A DNA stretch of 64,000 bases, from assembly GCF_004352855.1 (NCBI RefSeq), contig NZ_SJSC01000002.1, forward strand, positions 372,001 through 436,000, read 5' to 3'. Source of the DNA: Marinomonas sp. KMM3893. Lineage in GTDB: Bacteria; Pseudomonadota; Gammaproteobacteria; Pseudomonadales; Marinomonadaceae. Of this stretch, positions 43,972 through 55,525 are shown one piece after another; the first letter of the stretch is position 1, and every line of letters starts with the position of its first letter. The notes under the pieces are model-generated. The model was given only the letters and a program-made list of their open reading frames with translations, had not been told where the DNA came from and did no database searches. Both the position numbers and the translations under genes were made by a program.

Positions 43972-45360
43972 TTAGGCTTCTTTTGGCTTCATGAGTTGTC
44001 TTTCAATGGCCATTATCATGCGCACTGCGATGTCTTCATTGGTCGCGGTTTCTATGCCTTGTAACCCCGGTGACGAGTTGACCTCCAAGAGGAGTGGGCC
44101 TTTATTGGAGCGGATCAAGTCGACCCCCGCGACTTTTAAATCCATGGCTTTAGCGGCTTTAATCGCGATGCGCTTTTCTTCTGGAGTGATTTTAACCAAT
44201 TCCGCGCGACCACCTTGGTGGATATTGGCTCGAAATTCGCCCACCGCGGCAGTTCGCTGAATGGAAGCAACCACTTTCCCATCTACCACGAAGCAGCGTA
44301 AATCTTTACCGCTCGATTCCTTAATAAACTCTTGCACGAGAATGTTCGCGTTTAAGCTCTTAAACGCATTGATCACGCTGTCGGCCGCTTTGCGTGTTTC
44401 GGCCAATACCACGCCTGTTCCCTGAGTGCCTTCTAGCAACTTAATGATAAGTGGCGCGCCGCCAACCATATCAATGAGATCACCTGTGTCCAGAGGCGAG
44501 TTTGCAAAGCCTGTCGTCGGTATGTCTAAACCGTTGTCTAACAGTAACTGCAATGAGCGAAGTTTGTCTCGCGATTGGGCAATGGCGGTTGAGGTGTTTA
44601 AGCAATAAATACCCAATGACTCAAATTGTCGTAATAGCGTGCAGGCATAAAAGGTTTTGCTTGGACGAATGCGCGGAATCACAGCATCGAGGTCGTTTAG
44701 AATACGGCCTCCTCGATAATGAATTTCAGGGGTAGTCGCGTCCAATTTCATATAGCAGTTTTTGATGTTTAAAAACTGAATTTCATGGCCACGTGCTTCT
44801 GCCGCTTCGATGATGCGTCGGTTACTGTACAAATCTGGATTACTGGCCAATAAGCCGATTTTAAGGCCACCAGTGCGCATCTCAGGAGCCTTGTATAAAG
44901 ACGCTAAATCGTTCTGTAGGCGATCGCCAAGCAGGCAGTGACCTTCTGGGTCAACGAGAATGCGGCCGTTCATTGCTTCACGACCCAGTAACATGCGATA
45001 GCCCATGCTGTCTCGATCGGTGAGTGTTAACTCAACCACCCACGACTTTTCCCCTAGTGCTAAAGACGCACGAATCACAGGGCGCTTTTCTTTGTCACCG
45101 CTGGAGCTTTTTACCACGCGGTGGTCAATGATCTGCGCTTCACAATGCACCGTGATTTTACGGTTATCCTGTAATGGATGAACCTCAAAGCTGGTCCACT
45201 GCTCGCCATTCCGTGAAAAATACTGAATGTTAATCGCGTGCAAAGAAGAGGTTTTAGCGCCGGAGTCGATGCGCGCTTTTACCGCCGGAATGTTCAGAGA
45301 GGAGAAGGCACACCACTCTTCACTGCCGATGACCATTTTGGGTTCATTTAGTTGATTCAT
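43972..45360 (-). CDS. rimK: RimB-RimK fusion: retropepsin-like domain plus ATP-grasp glutamate ligase
   Basis: A 462-residue two-domain protein. Residues 1-140 are the RimB-like ATP-dependent protease fold with the aspartyl-protease motif [19 protein letters not shown] and [10 protein letters not shown]. Residues about 165-462 are RimK ATP-grasp: [95 protein letters not shown] and [28 protein letters not shown]. RimK adds C-terminal glutamates to ribosomal protein S6; RimB trims them. Having both in one chain suggests a self-contained add-and-remove editor. It converges on the GGDEF gene. Confidence 0.9.
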   Translation of the reverse strand: MNQLNEPKMVIGSEEWCAFSSLNIPAVKARIDSGAKTSSLHAINIQYFSRNGEQWTSFEVHPLQDNRKITVHCEAQIIDHRVVKSSSGDKEKRPVIRASLALGEKSWVVELTLTDRDSMGYRMLLGREAMNGRILVDPEGHCLLGDRLQNDLASLYKAPEMRTGGLKIGLLASNPDLYSNRRIIEAAEARGHEIQFLNIKNCYMKLDATTPEIHYRGGRILNDLDAVIPRIRPSKTFYACTLLRQFESLGIYCLNTSTAIAQSRDKLRSLQLLLDNGLDIPTTGFANSPLDTGDLIDMVGGAPLIIKLLEGTQGTGVVLAETRKAADSVINAFKSLNANILVQEFIKESSGKDLRCFVVDGKVVASIQRTAAVGEFRANIHQGGRAELVKITPEEKRIAIKAAKAMDLKVAGVDLIRSNKGPLLLEVNSSPGLQGIETATNEDIAVRMIMAIERQLMKPKEA

Positions 45361-45599
45361 AAGACGTTGGCTCTGACTAGAATGTCGATAATAGCAAAAA
45401 CAAAAGAGGGCGTTTTTCTGCAGTAGAAGACGCTATCGTATTGACTGGCTTTATAGCCTAAAAAGCAAACCAGGTTAAGTTTTATTCGGTAAAAAATTGA
45501 TTCTCAGAATTATTAAATAGTCAGCATAAGCACAAACTATTGTAATCGTATTGTCTGGGGCTAATATGTGCGTACTAGATTAATCTTATGGAGTCTTGA

Positions 45600-46526
45600 A
45601 TGAATGGCCAACTGATTCGAGAGTTGGAAACACTGGGTGGTGAAATACTACCGGCCAGCCTAAAAGAGTGTGATGAAATTGTGATTAACCAGCCTGATTT
45701 CAGTGCGCGTATTGCATTGTGGGGCGGTCATTTGGTGAGTTTTATACCGACAGGGCAGAGCGATCTTTTGTTTCAGTCTGCCAATGAAGGTGCTGATACC
45801 CGTTTTGGACGCCGTCACTTTGGTGTGCCTGTTTGCTGGCCGTGGTTTGGGGCGAACGAGAAACACAAAGATTACCCGGCACATGGTCTTGCACGTTATT
45901 TTCGCTGGCAACTGGCCGAAGTGGGCACTTTTAAAAATGGTGACGCTAAAATTGTGCTTCGATTGGCGTCTGAGGATCACCCATTAATCGAAGAAATGTG
46001 GCCTCAAGCGTTTGAGCTAAGACAAGTATTTCGTTTCACCAGCGATGGCTTTAGCATTAATTTCTCGGCGGCAAACTTATCTGATAAAACCATGCCGGTT
46101 AGCGAAGCCTTACATACCTATTTCCATGTGGGTAACAACAAAACGGCTGAAGTGCATGGCCTAGATGGTGTGATCTATGTGGATAAGCTTGAAAAAAGCG
46201 CCCGTAAACAGCAAGAAGGCACAGTGACACCATTTGAATGTGTGGACAGTGTGTATCTAGAGTCACCGGATGTGTGTGAGATCCATGACCTCGATTTGCA
46301 GCGCAAAATTACGGTGAGCAGCGCAGGCAGCCAAAGTACTGTGCTGTGGAATCCAGGCCCTGAGCTTGCCAAACAACGCAGTGACATGGAAGACGAAGAC
46401 TATCGCCACTTTGTCTGTGTGGAAACAGCCAATGCGTTGAACGATGCCTACGAGATTAAGCCTGGCGACATGCACCAGCTTAGACTGAATGTTATGGTTG
46501 CGCCTTTAACGCCTGCTGACGTTTAA
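45600..46526 (+). CDS. D-Hexose-6-phosphate mutarotase (YeaD-like)
   Basis: A 308-residue aldose-1-epimerase-like enzyme. The family patterns are RIALWGGHLVSFIPTGQSDLLFQSAN, GVPVCWPWFGAN and ALHTYFHVGNN (catalytic His) with FVCVETAN near the C-terminus (catalytic Glu). It interconverts the anomers of hexose-6-phosphates. Stands alone between rimK and crc. The start at 45600 has GGAG upstream. Confidence 0.9.
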   Translation: MNGQLIRELETLGGEILPASLKECDEIVINQPDFSARIALWGGHLVSFIPTGQSDLLFQSANEGADTRFGRRHFGVPVCWPWFGANEKHKDYPAHGLARYFRWQLAEVGTFKNGDAKIVLRLASEDHPLIEEMWPQAFELRQVFRFTSDGFSINFSAANLSDKTMPVSEALHTYFHVGNNKTAEVHGLDGVIYVDKLEKSARKQQEGTVTPFECVDSVYLESPDVCEIHDLDLQRKITVSSAGSQSTVLWNPGPELAKQRSDMEDEDYRHFVCVETANALNDAYEIKPGDMHQLRLNVMVAPLTPADV

Positions 46527-46578
46527 CGGCTGCTAACGTTAAACGGCTGATACTGTACGGTACAAGGTATTTAATGAC

Positions 46579-46650
46579 AAAAAAGCCCATCAGCCTTGCT
46601 TGTGTAACACAAAACTGTGTCATACAACCAAGGCTGGTGGGCTTTTTATT
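46579..46650. terminator. Long bidirectional terminator between mutarotase and crc
   Basis: AAAAAGCCCATCAGCCTTG pairs with CAAGGCTGGTGGGCTTTTT (one G-T) around a loop that itself can form a TGTGT/ACACA stem. A and T tracts flank it, so it can end both the mutarotase transcript and the leftward crc transcript. Confidence 0.9.
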
Positions 46651-46682
46651 GATCGCTCTGTCTTCGCCAATGGCAAGTCAGA

Positions 46683-47459
46683 TTAATCGATATTGTATTC
46701 CATGATCAATGGCGCATGGTCAGAGAAACGCTGACCTTTGTAGACGCTGCCACCTTGGATCAAGTGTTTGATGCCAGGCGTGGTAATTTGGTAGTCCAAA
46801 CGACCTCCTTCATCTAACTTCCAAGCGCGCTCGTAGTCAGGCCACCAAGTGTATTGCTTGTCTTGTTTGTTAACTTGGCGGAAAGCATCAACGTATTCAA
46901 GCTCGTTGAAAATTTCGTTAATCCATTTACGCTCTTCAGCCAGAAAACCAGAGTTGCGTTGGTTTACAAACCAGCTGCTCACATCGATCGGTGAACGTGC
47001 CACGTTGGCAGTTCCACAAAAAATAAACTCACGGCGTTTACGGCGTGTTTTAATCAAGTGGTTTTTAAAACCTTCCATAAAACGGTATTTATGCTCTTGT
47101 AGCGCATCTTCATGGTTTGACCCATGTGGTGTTAGGAATGCACCAATGCTGACCTTATCGAAGTCTGCTTGAATAAAGCGCCCTTCAAAGTCGCACTCAG
47201 GAAATCCCATGCCGGTCATGATGGCTTTTGGCATCGTTTTACAATAAATGGCTACGCCTGCTTGTTCAGGGTCTTCCATAGAGTCAAAAAAGTAAGTGTT
47301 GTACCCAGGTGGAAAGAAGACGCTGTCATTAAGACTGCGTTCATCCGCCTGAATATCTTGCAGACAGACAACATCAGGATCCTGACGAACCATCCACTCG
47401 AAAAAGCCGCGATCGGCTGCTTGTCTTATACCGTTTACATTAAGGCTGATGACCTTCAT
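46683..47459 (-). CDS. crc: Catabolite repression control protein Crc (ExoIII-fold, non-nuclease)
   Basis: A 258-residue protein of the exonuclease III/AP-endonuclease fold, close to Pseudomonas Crc: KVISLNVNGIRQAADRGFFEW, DVVCLQDIQA, GRFIQADFDKVSIGAFL, RRKRREFIFCG and TWWPDYERAWKLDEGGRLDYQ. Active-site residues of true ExoIII are changed: CLQE to CLQD and GD-W/Y-N to GTAN. Crc works with Hfq to repress translation of catabolic mRNAs at A-rich motifs. It is divergent from pyrE, the same neighbour as in Pseudomonas, which makes the call firm against xthA. Confidence 0.9.
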   Translation of the reverse strand: MKVISLNVNGIRQAADRGFFEWMVRQDPDVVCLQDIQADERSLNDSVFFPPGYNTYFFDSMEDPEQAGVAIYCKTMPKAIMTGMGFPECDFEGRFIQADFDKVSIGAFLTPHGSNHEDALQEHKYRFMEGFKNHLIKTRRKRREFIFCGTANVARSPIDVSSWFVNQRNSGFLAEERKWINEIFNELEYVDAFRQVNKQDKQYTWWPDYERAWKLDEGGRLDYQITTPGIKHLIQGGSVYKGQRFSDHAPLIMEYNID

Positions 47460-47575
47460 TTCTGGTCCCTACAATTCCTAGCCGTGTGTTATATTAGCGC
47501 CTATCCAATGTTGGCATGGCTTCGCTCGTTCTTGGCGGCGCTTTGTTCTATTTTTAAAATCTATCTGGAGTCGGC

Positions 47576-48229
47576 ATGAAACCTTACCAAAGAGACTTTA
47601 TCGAGTTCGCCATTGAGCAAAATGTTTTGCGTTTTGGCGAATTTACACTCAAATCTGGCCGCGTAAGCCCTTACTTCTTTAACGCTGGCTTATTCAATTC
47701 TGGACAAGCGTTAGCGAAGTTAGGTCGCTTTTATGCAGCCGCATTAATGGAAGCTAATGTTCCATTTGATGTTCTATTTGGCCCTGCTTATAAGGGCATT
47801 CCTTTGGCTACCACAACCGCGGTGGCACTGTTCGATCACCATGATGTGGACACCCCTTACGTTTTCAACCGTAAAGAAGCGAAAGCTCACGGTGAAGGTG
47901 GTTCTCTCGTCGGTGCCCCTTTAGCAGGTAAAGTCATGATTATCGATGACGTTATTACCGCAGGGACGGCCATTCGAGAAGTCATGTCCATCATACAAGA
48001 AGCAAAAGCCGTTCCGGCTGGCGTGCTAATCGCATTGGATCGCCAAGAACGTGGTCAAGGCGAGCTATCTGCAATCCAAGAAGTCGAACGTGACTTCAAC
48101 ATGCCTGTGATCAGCATCGTTTCTCTTAATGACATCATGACCTACTTAGCAGAACAAGCAACGCCTGAGCTTGCTGAGCATCTTGATGCTGTTAAAGCGT
48201 ACCGTCAGCAGTATGGTATCGAGTCGTAA
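47576..48229 (+). CDS. pyrE: Orotate phosphoribosyltransferase
   Basis: A 217-residue enzyme that joins orotate to PRPP to make orotidylate. The PRPP loop is [38 protein letters not shown] and [17 protein letters not shown] are OPRTase marks. The start ATG follows a GGAG box. It is divergent from crc across 116 bases. Confidence 0.95.
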   Translation: MKPYQRDFIEFAIEQNVLRFGEFTLKSGRVSPYFFNAGLFNSGQALAKLGRFYAAALMEANVPFDVLFGPAYKGIPLATTTAVALFDHHDVDTPYVFNRKEAKAHGEGGSLVGAPLAGKVMIIDDVITAGTAIREVMSIIQEAKAVPAGVLIALDRQERGQGELSAIQEVERDFNMPVISIVSLNDIMTYLAEQATPELAEHLDAVKAYRQQYGIES

Positions 48230-48248
48230 TCGAAGCCGTGCTAAGCCA

Positions 48249-48280
48249 TAGTACTAGGGGGCTTTTGGCTCCCAGTACTA
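48249..48280. repeat. Hairpin spanning the slmA stop after pyrE
   Basis: TAGTACT and AGTACTA pair, extended by GGG/CCC and GC pairs around TTTT with a single bulge; it lies in the pyrE-slmA junction and includes the slmA stop codon. No T-tract follows on either strand, so it may be an mRNA-end stabiliser rather than a terminator. Confidence 0.5.
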
Positions 48281-48871
48281 GCGGTTAAGCATTAGCGTTT
48301 TTACTAATGCTGACCATTGTTCTGTCCACGCTTCAGTGGGTTTTACTTTAAATTCACTGCGCACATAGTGGCGGATTTTGCCTTCTATTATGGCCAGCAA
48401 AAAGTTAGCGCAAGGTGCCACTCCCATCACTGGGCGTAAGCCTTGTTTTAAGTCCGCTTCACGCATGACTTGTTTTAACTGAGTTTCAATCCTGTCAAAC
48501 AGCTGAGCAATACGAACGCGTAAACGCTCTGTCTCGCCCGCTAATGCGTCTGCAGTAAGAAGACGGCACATGCCTGGGTTCTGTGTAGAAAAGCCCAGCA
48601 CTAGGGTGACAATCATTTCAATGCGAATCAGAACATCACTTTCATCTTGTACGATTCTGTGAATGCGCGTGAATAACGATTCTTCAATAAATTCGATCAA
48701 GCCTTCAAACATTTTCGCTTTGCTTGGGAAATGACGATATAAAGCGGCTTCAGAGACGCCAACTTGTTTCGCCAATGCGGCGGTCGTGATACGTGCTCCA
48801 GGGCTGCTTTCTAGCATTTGAGCTAGCGCCTGCAGTATTTGTGTTCGACGATCGCTTTTTTTGTTGCTCAT
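48278..48871 (-). CDS. slmA: Nucleoid occlusion factor SlmA
   Basis: A 197-residue TetR-fold protein that binds SLM DNA sites and blocks FtsZ ring assembly over the nucleoid. The HTH is TTAALAKQVGVSEAALYRHFPSKAKMFEGLIEF; the C-terminal LRPVMGVAPCANFLLAIIEGKIRHYVRS is SlmA-typical. It neighbours argB and pyrE, a frequent arrangement. Convergent with pyrE. Confidence 0.93.
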   Translation of the reverse strand: MSNKKSDRRTQILQALAQMLESSPGARITTAALAKQVGVSEAALYRHFPSKAKMFEGLIEFIEESLFTRIHRIVQDESDVLIRIEMIVTLVLGFSTQNPGMCRLLTADALAGETERLRVRIAQLFDRIETQLKQVMREADLKQGLRPVMGVAPCANFLLAIIEGKIRHYVRSEFKVKPTEAWTEQWSALVKTLMLNR

Positions 48872-48937
48872 TTATGTTCTGTTCCCAAACTCGTTATTGT
48901 TAATATGTCGTCTTGAAAAACTTGGCTGACACGCGGC

Positions 48938-50176
<1,239 letters not shown>

Positions 50177-50635
50177 TTATTTCGTGCCAGTGTGGCCAAA
50201 ACCACCTTCGCCGCGAGCGGTTGTTTCAAATTCAGTCACGATATCAAATTCCGCTTGAACCACAGGAACTAAGACCAATTGCGCGACACGTTCGCCAGGC
50301 TCAATGGTGAAAGTCGAGTGTCCGCGGTTCCAGCAAGACACCATGAGTTCACCTTGGTAATCAGAATCAATCAAACCCACAAGGTTGCCTAGCACTATGC
50401 CGTGCTTATGGCCCAAACCTGAGCGCGGTAAAAGCACCGCCGCTAGGCTAGGGTCTTGAATATAAATAGACAATCCAGTTGGTAGTAGCGTTGTATCGCC
50501 AGGAGAAAGTTCAATGGCTTCGTCTAGGCAGGCGCGTAGATCAAGGCCTGCAGAGCCTTCTGTGGCGTAAGTTGGCAAGGGGATTTCTTTGCCGATTTTA
50601 TCGCTGATGATTTTTAATTGAATGGCATGTTTCAT
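50177..50635 (-). CDS. dut: Deoxyuridine 5'-triphosphate nucleotidohydrolase
   Basis: A 152-residue trimeric dUTPase that turns dUTP into dUMP plus pyrophosphate. All five motifs are visible: [50 protein letters not shown] and [10 protein letters not shown]. The ATG at 50635 is preferred to an in-frame GTG three codons earlier. Start lies 29 bases after the coaBC stop, so both are one transcript. Confidence 0.95.
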   Translation of the reverse strand: MKHAIQLKIISDKIGKEIPLPTYATEGSAGLDLRACLDEAIELSPGDTTLLPTGLSIYIQDPSLAAVLLPRSGLGHKHGIVLGNLVGLIDSDYQGELMVSCWNRGHSTFTIEPGERVAQLVLVPVVQAEFDIVTEFETTARGEGGFGHTGTK

Positions 50636-50664
50636 AGTCTTCACTTTGTCTTGTCGATAATAGA

Positions 50665-51888
50665 TTAATGGGAGGAATGGGTGTGTTGTTGGATTAGGCT
50701 GACGAGTTCAGTGGCTAAGGTTGTTTTTGTCGCCTTATCTGGTGTCCAAAGAGCGTCTTTAGTAATAACAGACACTTGGTTTTCGTCTTGATTAAAGCCA
50801 ATGTCTGCACGAGACACGTCGTTGGCAATGATCATATCCAAGCCTTTTCTGGCCAATTTGTCCTTGGCGTATTCGATGACGTTTTGAGTTTCTGCCGCAA
50901 AGCCGATCACGCATTTTGACCAGTTGTTTTTGGCCACGGCGGCAATGATGTCAGGGTTTTTGACCAAGGTCAGGTGCAGCTCGTCGGTGTTGCTTTGCTT
51001 TTTCATTTTTTGATCTGAAGCTTGCTTCATTTTGAAATCAGCCACGGCGGCAGCGCCGATAAAAACATCCGCTGGATGAGTCATAGCGGTGGCGCATGCG
51101 GCCAACATATCATCGGCGCTTTTGACGGGAATTAGCTTTGCGCCAGCTGGCGCTGGGATTTGCACTGGACCACTGATCAAGGTGACTGCGGCGCCACGAT
51201 GCAGTGCGGCCTGCGCTAATGCGTAGCCCATTTTTCCAGAACTGTGGTTGCTAATAAAGCGTACCGGATCAATGGCTTCCATGGTCGGGCCTGCGGTAAT
51301 TACCCAGTGTTGGCCGGCCAAATCTTGGCTTGCTGCAGACGCGCTAAAATGCTCAGTAATAGCGTCAAAAATATCGCTTGGTTCACTCATGCGGCCAGGT
51401 CCCACATCACCACACGCTTGGGCTCCATCCGCAGGGCCAATGCTCAATACTCCACGGGCAGACAGTAAGGCGGCATTGGCTTGGGTTGCTGGGTGCTTCC
51501 ACATGGCTTGGTTCATCGCTGGCGCCAGTAACACCGGCGATTCGGTAGCGAGACATAAGGTGCTTAATAAGTCATTGGCCATGCCTTGGGCATAGCGCGC
51601 CATAAAATCGGCGGATGCCGGGGCGATAACAATCAGATCGGCCCACTTGGCCAGCTCAATGTGGCCCATACCGGCTTCGGCATTGGGGTCCAAAAGCGTA
51701 CTGCGCACCGGGTGACCAGACACAGCTTGCAGCGTCATTTCTGTCACAAAGGCTTTTGCCCCTTCGGTTAAGACCACTTGCACCTCGCCGCCTGCCTTGG
51801 TGAGCAAACGAATTAATTCAATACTTTTGTAGGCAGCGATGCCACCAGTAATACCTAATAGAATGCGTTTTTGCGCTAGGTTTGACAT
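50665..51888 (-). CDS. coaBC: Phosphopantothenoylcysteine decarboxylase / synthetase
   Basis: A 407-residue bifunctional enzyme for two steps of coenzyme A synthesis. The flavoprotein decarboxylase half (CoaC) has [21 protein letters not shown] and [13 protein letters not shown] with its catalytic region; the synthetase half (CoaB) has [30 protein letters not shown] and [18 protein letters not shown]. Divergent from radC, same neighbours as in Pseudomonas. Confidence 0.94.
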   Translation of the reverse strand: MSNLAQKRILLGITGGIAAYKSIELIRLLTKAGGEVQVVLTEGAKAFVTEMTLQAVSGHPVRSTLLDPNAEAGMGHIELAKWADLIVIAPASADFMARYAQGMANDLLSTLCLATESPVLLAPAMNQAMWKHPATQANAALLSARGVLSIGPADGAQACGDVGPGRMSEPSDIFDAITEHFSASAASQDLAGQHWVITAGPTMEAIDPVRFISNHSSGKMGYALAQAALHRGAAVTLISGPVQIPAPAGAKLIPVKSADDMLAACATAMTHPADVFIGAAAVADFKMKQASDQKMKKQSNTDELHLTLVKNPDIIAAVAKNNWSKCVIGFAAETQNVIEYAKDKLARKGLDMIIANDVSRADIGFNQDENQVSVITKDALWTPDKATKTTLATELVSLIQQHTHSSH

Positions 51889-52024
51889 ATAAAACTTCTC
51901 AATCCAAGTGGTGGCCGATAAGGTAAAATATCCAATCGATAAATAACGACTAAACTAGTCACTATAGAGACAGGACGTCTCTGTTTTATTGCTGCCAAGA
52001 TTAACATGGATCAAGGAGTAGATC

Positions 52025-52699
52025 ATGAGTATTAAGCATTGGCCGGAACAAGAGAGACCGCGAGAAAAGCTGATTCACCAAGGGGCAAGTGCCTTAACGG
52101 ATTCTGAATTGCTGGCGATTTTCTTACGCACAGGAACGCAAGGCATCAGCGCGGTCGAGTTGGCGCGGCAAGTGTTGTTGCAGTTTGGAGGTCTACGCGC
52201 CCTGATGTCGGCCAGCCGTGAAGAGTTTTGCCAAGGCTTTGGTCTGGGCGATGCCAAATACACTCAGTTGCAAGCGGTGCTTGAAATGTCCAAGCGGCAT
52301 TTGCACGAGCAGTTAAAGCGAGAGACCGTCTTTACCAGCGCAGAACACGTCCGTCAGTATCTTTCTGCGCAACTAAGGCACGCCCAAAGAGAGGTGTTTG
52401 CAGTGCTGTTCTTAGACACCCAGCACCGTTTGATCCGATACCAAGAGCTTTTTATGGGCACCATAGACGCGGCGGCGGTTTATCCGAGGGAAGTGGTGAA
52501 AGCGGCGCTACAGTATAATGCCGCTGCGGTTATTCTGGCTCACAATCATCCCAGTGGCGTGGCCGAACCCAGCCAAGCGGACATTTCAATCACGACAAAA
52601 ATACAAGACGCACTCAACTTGGTGGATGTCAGATTGCTGGATCATTTTGTAGTAGGCGACGGCACGCCCGTGTCGCTTGCCGAAAGAGGCCTGTTATAA
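52025..52699 (+). CDS. radC: RadC-family JAB1/MPN protein
   Basis: A 224-residue RadC protein. The N-terminal helix-hairpin-helix region ([25 protein letters not shown]) precedes the metal-binding JAMM motif [31 protein letters not shown]. The DNA-repair role once assigned to RadC is in doubt. It lies between coaBC and rpmB, a conserved spot. Confidence 0.93.
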   Translation: MSIKHWPEQERPREKLIHQGASALTDSELLAIFLRTGTQGISAVELARQVLLQFGGLRALMSASREEFCQGFGLGDAKYTQLQAVLEMSKRHLHEQLKRETVFTSAEHVRQYLSAQLRHAQREVFAVLFLDTQHRLIRYQELFMGTIDAAAVYPREVVKAALQYNAAAVILAHNHPSGVAEPSQADISITTKIQDALNLVDVRLLDHFVVGDGTPVSLAERGLL

Positions 52700-52939
52700 A
52701 AAGAGACAAGTAATGGGGGATTTATCGGTAAATTCGACGCTACTTGGCTTTTTTCGCGACTAACTTTGAAGAATTGATCAATTTTTTAACAAAATATTTG
52801 CCCAGAAGAGCTGCTTATGGGAGAATGCGCGCCGCTATTCCTCGGTACGGGATATTTTTGATTCATAAGGAATCATGCTCCGCCTGAGGAAGTGAAGCAC
52901 ACTTCCAATAATCTTCTGGATAGCAAAAGGTATTTAATT

Positions 52940-53176
52940 ATGTCTCGCGTATGTCAAGTTACTGGGAAACGTCCTGTTACAGGTAATAACGTTTCTCACT
53001 CAAAACGCCGTACTAAGCGTCGTTTTCTTCCTAACCTTCACTGGCACCGTTTTTGGGTCGAAGGTGAAAACCGCTACATCCGTTTACGTGTATCTTCTAA
53101 AGGTATGCGTATTATCGATAAAAAAGGCATCGAATCAGTTCTTTCTGATATGCGTGCCAACGGCGAAAAAGTATAA
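52940..53176 (+). CDS. rpmB: 50S ribosomal protein L28
   Basis: A 78-residue ribosomal protein with the family start [33 protein letters not shown]. The ATG at 52940 with AAAGG upstream is chosen over the frame from 52892. The 240-base leader before it contains likely promoter elements (TTGCCC and GAGAAT about 17 bases apart near 52798-52826). Co-transcribed with rpmG, eleven bases on. Confidence 0.96.
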   Translation: MSRVCQVTGKRPVTGNNVSHSKRRTKRRFLPNLHWHRFWVEGENRYIRLRVSSKGMRIIDKKGIESVLSDMRANGEKV

Positions 53177-53187
53177 GGATCTGAATC

Positions 53188-53358
53188 ATGGCTTCTAAAG
53201 GCGCTCGCGATTTAATTCGCATGGTATCTTCTGCTGGTACTGGTCACTTTTACACAACTGACAAGAACAAGCGAAACACTCCAGACAAACTAGAAATGAA
53301 AAAGTTTGATCCTGTTGTACGTAAGCATGTTATGTACAAAGAAGCGAAAATTAAATAA
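53188..53358 (+). CDS. rpmG: 50S ribosomal protein L33
   Basis: A 56-residue protein, starting [20 protein letters not shown] and ending [11 protein letters not shown]. It is the non-zinc (C-minus) form: no CxxC pairs. An AAGGAT box precedes the ATG. It follows rpmB as in most proteobacteria. A terminator follows after 20 bases. Confidence 0.96.
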   Translation: MASKGARDLIRMVSSAGTGHFYTTDKNKRNTPDKLEMKKFDPVVRKHVMYKEAKIK

Positions 53359-53378
53359 TTTTCGGTCTTTGTAAAAAG

Positions 53379-53408
53379 AAACCGACTCAATAGAGTCGGT
53401 TTTTTTGT
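53379..53408 (+). terminator. Terminator after rpmG
   Basis: AAACCGACTC / GAGTCGGTTT stem with an AATA loop, then seven T residues. Strong rho-independent terminator of the rpmBG transcript. Confidence 0.93.
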
Positions 53409-53482
53409 ATCTACTATATAGTAGAACCTGTTGAACATATGGTCAGCATTGTTTTCACCGTGCATTTTTTGCTGAGGTCCCT

Positions 53483-54301
53483 ATGCCTGAATTACCAGAA
53501 GTAGAAACTACCCTGCGTGGAATCGAGCCACTTCTTGTTGAGCAAACCGTCGCTCATATTGATGTTCGTCAACCTAAGTTGCGTTGGCCGATTACGCCTG
53601 CATTAGTCACAGAAATGCAGGGGCAAGTGATCACGCACCTAACGCGACGAGGTAAATACATTGGTATTCACACGGCGGCAGGTACGTTAATTATCCACCT
53701 TGGGATGTCAGGTAGCTTGTATTTCGTTGAACCAGAAACGGCGCCGTTATTTCATGACCATGTGGATTTTCGTTTTGCTGGTAAGGGCCCTTGGCTACGT
53801 TACACGGACCCTCGTCGCTTTGGCGCTGTGCTGTGGACAAAAGGCGATTGGCTGGCGCATGAGCTGTTGGCGCATCTTGGCCCTGAACCCTTGTCTGAAG
53901 ATTTTCATATCGATTACCTTTATGAAAAGGCAAAAGGCCGTAAAGTGGCGATCAAAAGCTTCATTATGGACAGCAAAGTGGTGGTGGGTGTTGGCAATAT
54001 TTATGCGAATGAAGCCTTATTTATGGCGGGCATTCGACCAACACGTATGGCGGGCAACATTAGTAAAGCACGCTATGCTGTATTGGTTGAGTGCATCAAA
54101 ACCGTGCTAGCAGCGGCGATTAAACAGGGCGGCACCACCTTAAAAGATTTTGTCGGTGGTGATGGTAAACCTGGCTACTTCAAGCAAGAGCTTATGGTAT
54201 ATGGACGAGCCGATCAGGCGTGTACCGCCTGTGGTGCGGTCTTAAAGGAAATAAGACAAGGTCAACGAAGTACGGTATATTGTCCAAAATGCCAAACCTG
54301 A
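53483..54301 (+). CDS. mutM: Formamidopyrimidine-DNA glycosylase
   Basis: A 272-residue Fpg/MutM enzyme that removes 8-oxoguanine and formamidopyrimidines. The N-terminal [15 protein letters not shown] carries the catalytic Pro and Glu; [18 protein letters not shown] holds the H2TH region; the zinc finger is [24 protein letters not shown]. It follows rpmBG, as in many gammaproteobacteria. Confidence 0.96.
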   Translation: MPELPEVETTLRGIEPLLVEQTVAHIDVRQPKLRWPITPALVTEMQGQVITHLTRRGKYIGIHTAAGTLIIHLGMSGSLYFVEPETAPLFHDHVDFRFAGKGPWLRYTDPRRFGAVLWTKGDWLAHELLAHLGPEPLSEDFHIDYLYEKAKGRKVAIKSFIMDSKVVVGVGNIYANEALFMAGIRPTRMAGNISKARYAVLVECIKTVLAAAIKQGGTTLKDFVGGDGKPGYFKQELMVYGRADQACTACGAVLKEIRQGQRSTVYCPKCQT

Positions 54302-54521
54302 CCCATTGGTTAGGTTATAGGCATGTTTATTGCTGTTGTTCTTGCGAATCTTGATTCGTGTTTTATCACAGGCAGTATTTTGATGTTCCTCTTGGAATAA
54401 GGGGGTCATCTGAACGTTGTTGTCATTGCGATATGACATTAATCAGTTTATTTTTGACCAGTTAGGCAGCTTCAAAATAAAAATGGGCTAGCCATCATTA
54501 AAAAACATGAGAGGAATTGGA

Positions 54522-55514
54522 ATGAAAGGTATCTTTCTTGCGTCCGTAACGGCATTGGCTGTATCTGTAAGTGTGGCTCATGCTGCGGACAAACCTGCGG
54601 TTGTCTACGATCAAGCCGGTAAATTCGACAAGTCTTTTAACGAAGGCGTGTACGACGGTATTACTAAATACACAAAAGAGAGTGGCGTTAAAGTTCGCGA
54701 ATTCGAACCAAAGAATGAAGCGCAAGTTGAGCAAGGCCTTCGCCGTTTAGCTAAGCGTGGTTATTCGCCAATCGTGGCGGTTGGTTTCACGATGACGTCT
54801 TCTGTTGAAAAAGTAGCGAAAGATTTCCCTAACATTCATTTCACTTTGATTGACAGCGTGGTTGATCTGCCAAACGTTGAATCCATTGTCTTTAAAGAGC
54901 ACGAAGGGTCTTTCCTTGTTGGTGCTTTGGCAGCAATGAAGTCTAAAACCGGTACGGTTGGCTTTATTGGCGGTATGGACATTCCTTTGGTACGTAAGTT
55001 TGGTTGTGGTTACGAGCAAGGTGTTAAATACATTGCTCCAAATGACAAAGTTATCCAAAACATGACAGGTTCTACTGGCGCGGCGTTTAACGACCCAACA
55101 AAAGGCTCTGAATTGGCGAAAAGCCAGTTTTCACAAGGCGCTGATGTTGTCTTCGCGGCCGCTGGCGGTACAGGAATCGGTGTTTATCAAGCCGCCGCCG
55201 ATGCTGGTCATTACGCGATCGGTGTGGACTCTAACCAAAACCATTTGCACCCAGGTGTGATGCTAACCTCTATGGTTAAACGCGTTGACCGTGCAGCGTA
55301 CAACACCTTTAAAGACGGTGCAGCGGGAGATTGGAAACCAGGTCTTCAAGTACTAGGTTTGGCTGAAGATGGTGTGGATTGGGCGCTTGATGATAATAAC
55401 AAGGGCTTAGTAACCGCTGAGATGAAAGCGAAATTAGCGGACATCAAAGCAAAAATTATCAGTGGTGACATCAAAGTACATGACTACATGTCAGACAGTA
55501 CTTGTAACTACTAA
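54522..55514 (+). CDS. BMP-family nucleoside-binding protein of an ABC importer
   Basis: A 330-residue periplasmic protein of the BMP/PnrA family. The signal peptide is MKGIFLASVTALAVSVSVAHA, the mature start DKPAVVYDQAGKFDKSFNEGVYDGI, and VGFIGGMDIPLVRKFGCGYEQGVKYI and YAIGVDSNQNHLHPGVMLTSMVKRVD fit the purine/pyrimidine nucleoside-binding class. AGAGGA precedes the ATG at 54522. The downstream YufOPQ-like genes and cdd suggest nucleoside uptake. A terminator-like hairpin separates it from the ATPase gene. Confidence 0.88.
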   Translation: MKGIFLASVTALAVSVSVAHAADKPAVVYDQAGKFDKSFNEGVYDGITKYTKESGVKVREFEPKNEAQVEQGLRRLAKRGYSPIVAVGFTMTSSVEKVAKDFPNIHFTLIDSVVDLPNVESIVFKEHEGSFLVGALAAMKSKTGTVGFIGGMDIPLVRKFGCGYEQGVKYIAPNDKVIQNMTGSTGAAFNDPTKGSELAKSQFSQGADVVFAAAGGTGIGVYQAAADAGHYAIGVDSNQNHLHPGVMLTSMVKRVDRAAYNTFKDGAAGDWKPGLQVLGLAEDGVDWALDDNNKGLVTAEMKAKLADIKAKIISGDIKVHDYMSDSTCNY

Positions 55515-55525
55515 GTTATATCGAG

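Noticed and set aside
40714-45360. A complete GAK system (CofD-like plus ATP-grasp)
   Set aside because: The ATP-grasp protein is RimK-type with a RimB domain and on the opposite strand; HprK-like and amphipathic partners are missing.
46683-47459. Exonuclease III (xthA)
   Set aside because: Active-site residues are altered and the sequence and pyrE neighbour fit Crc better.
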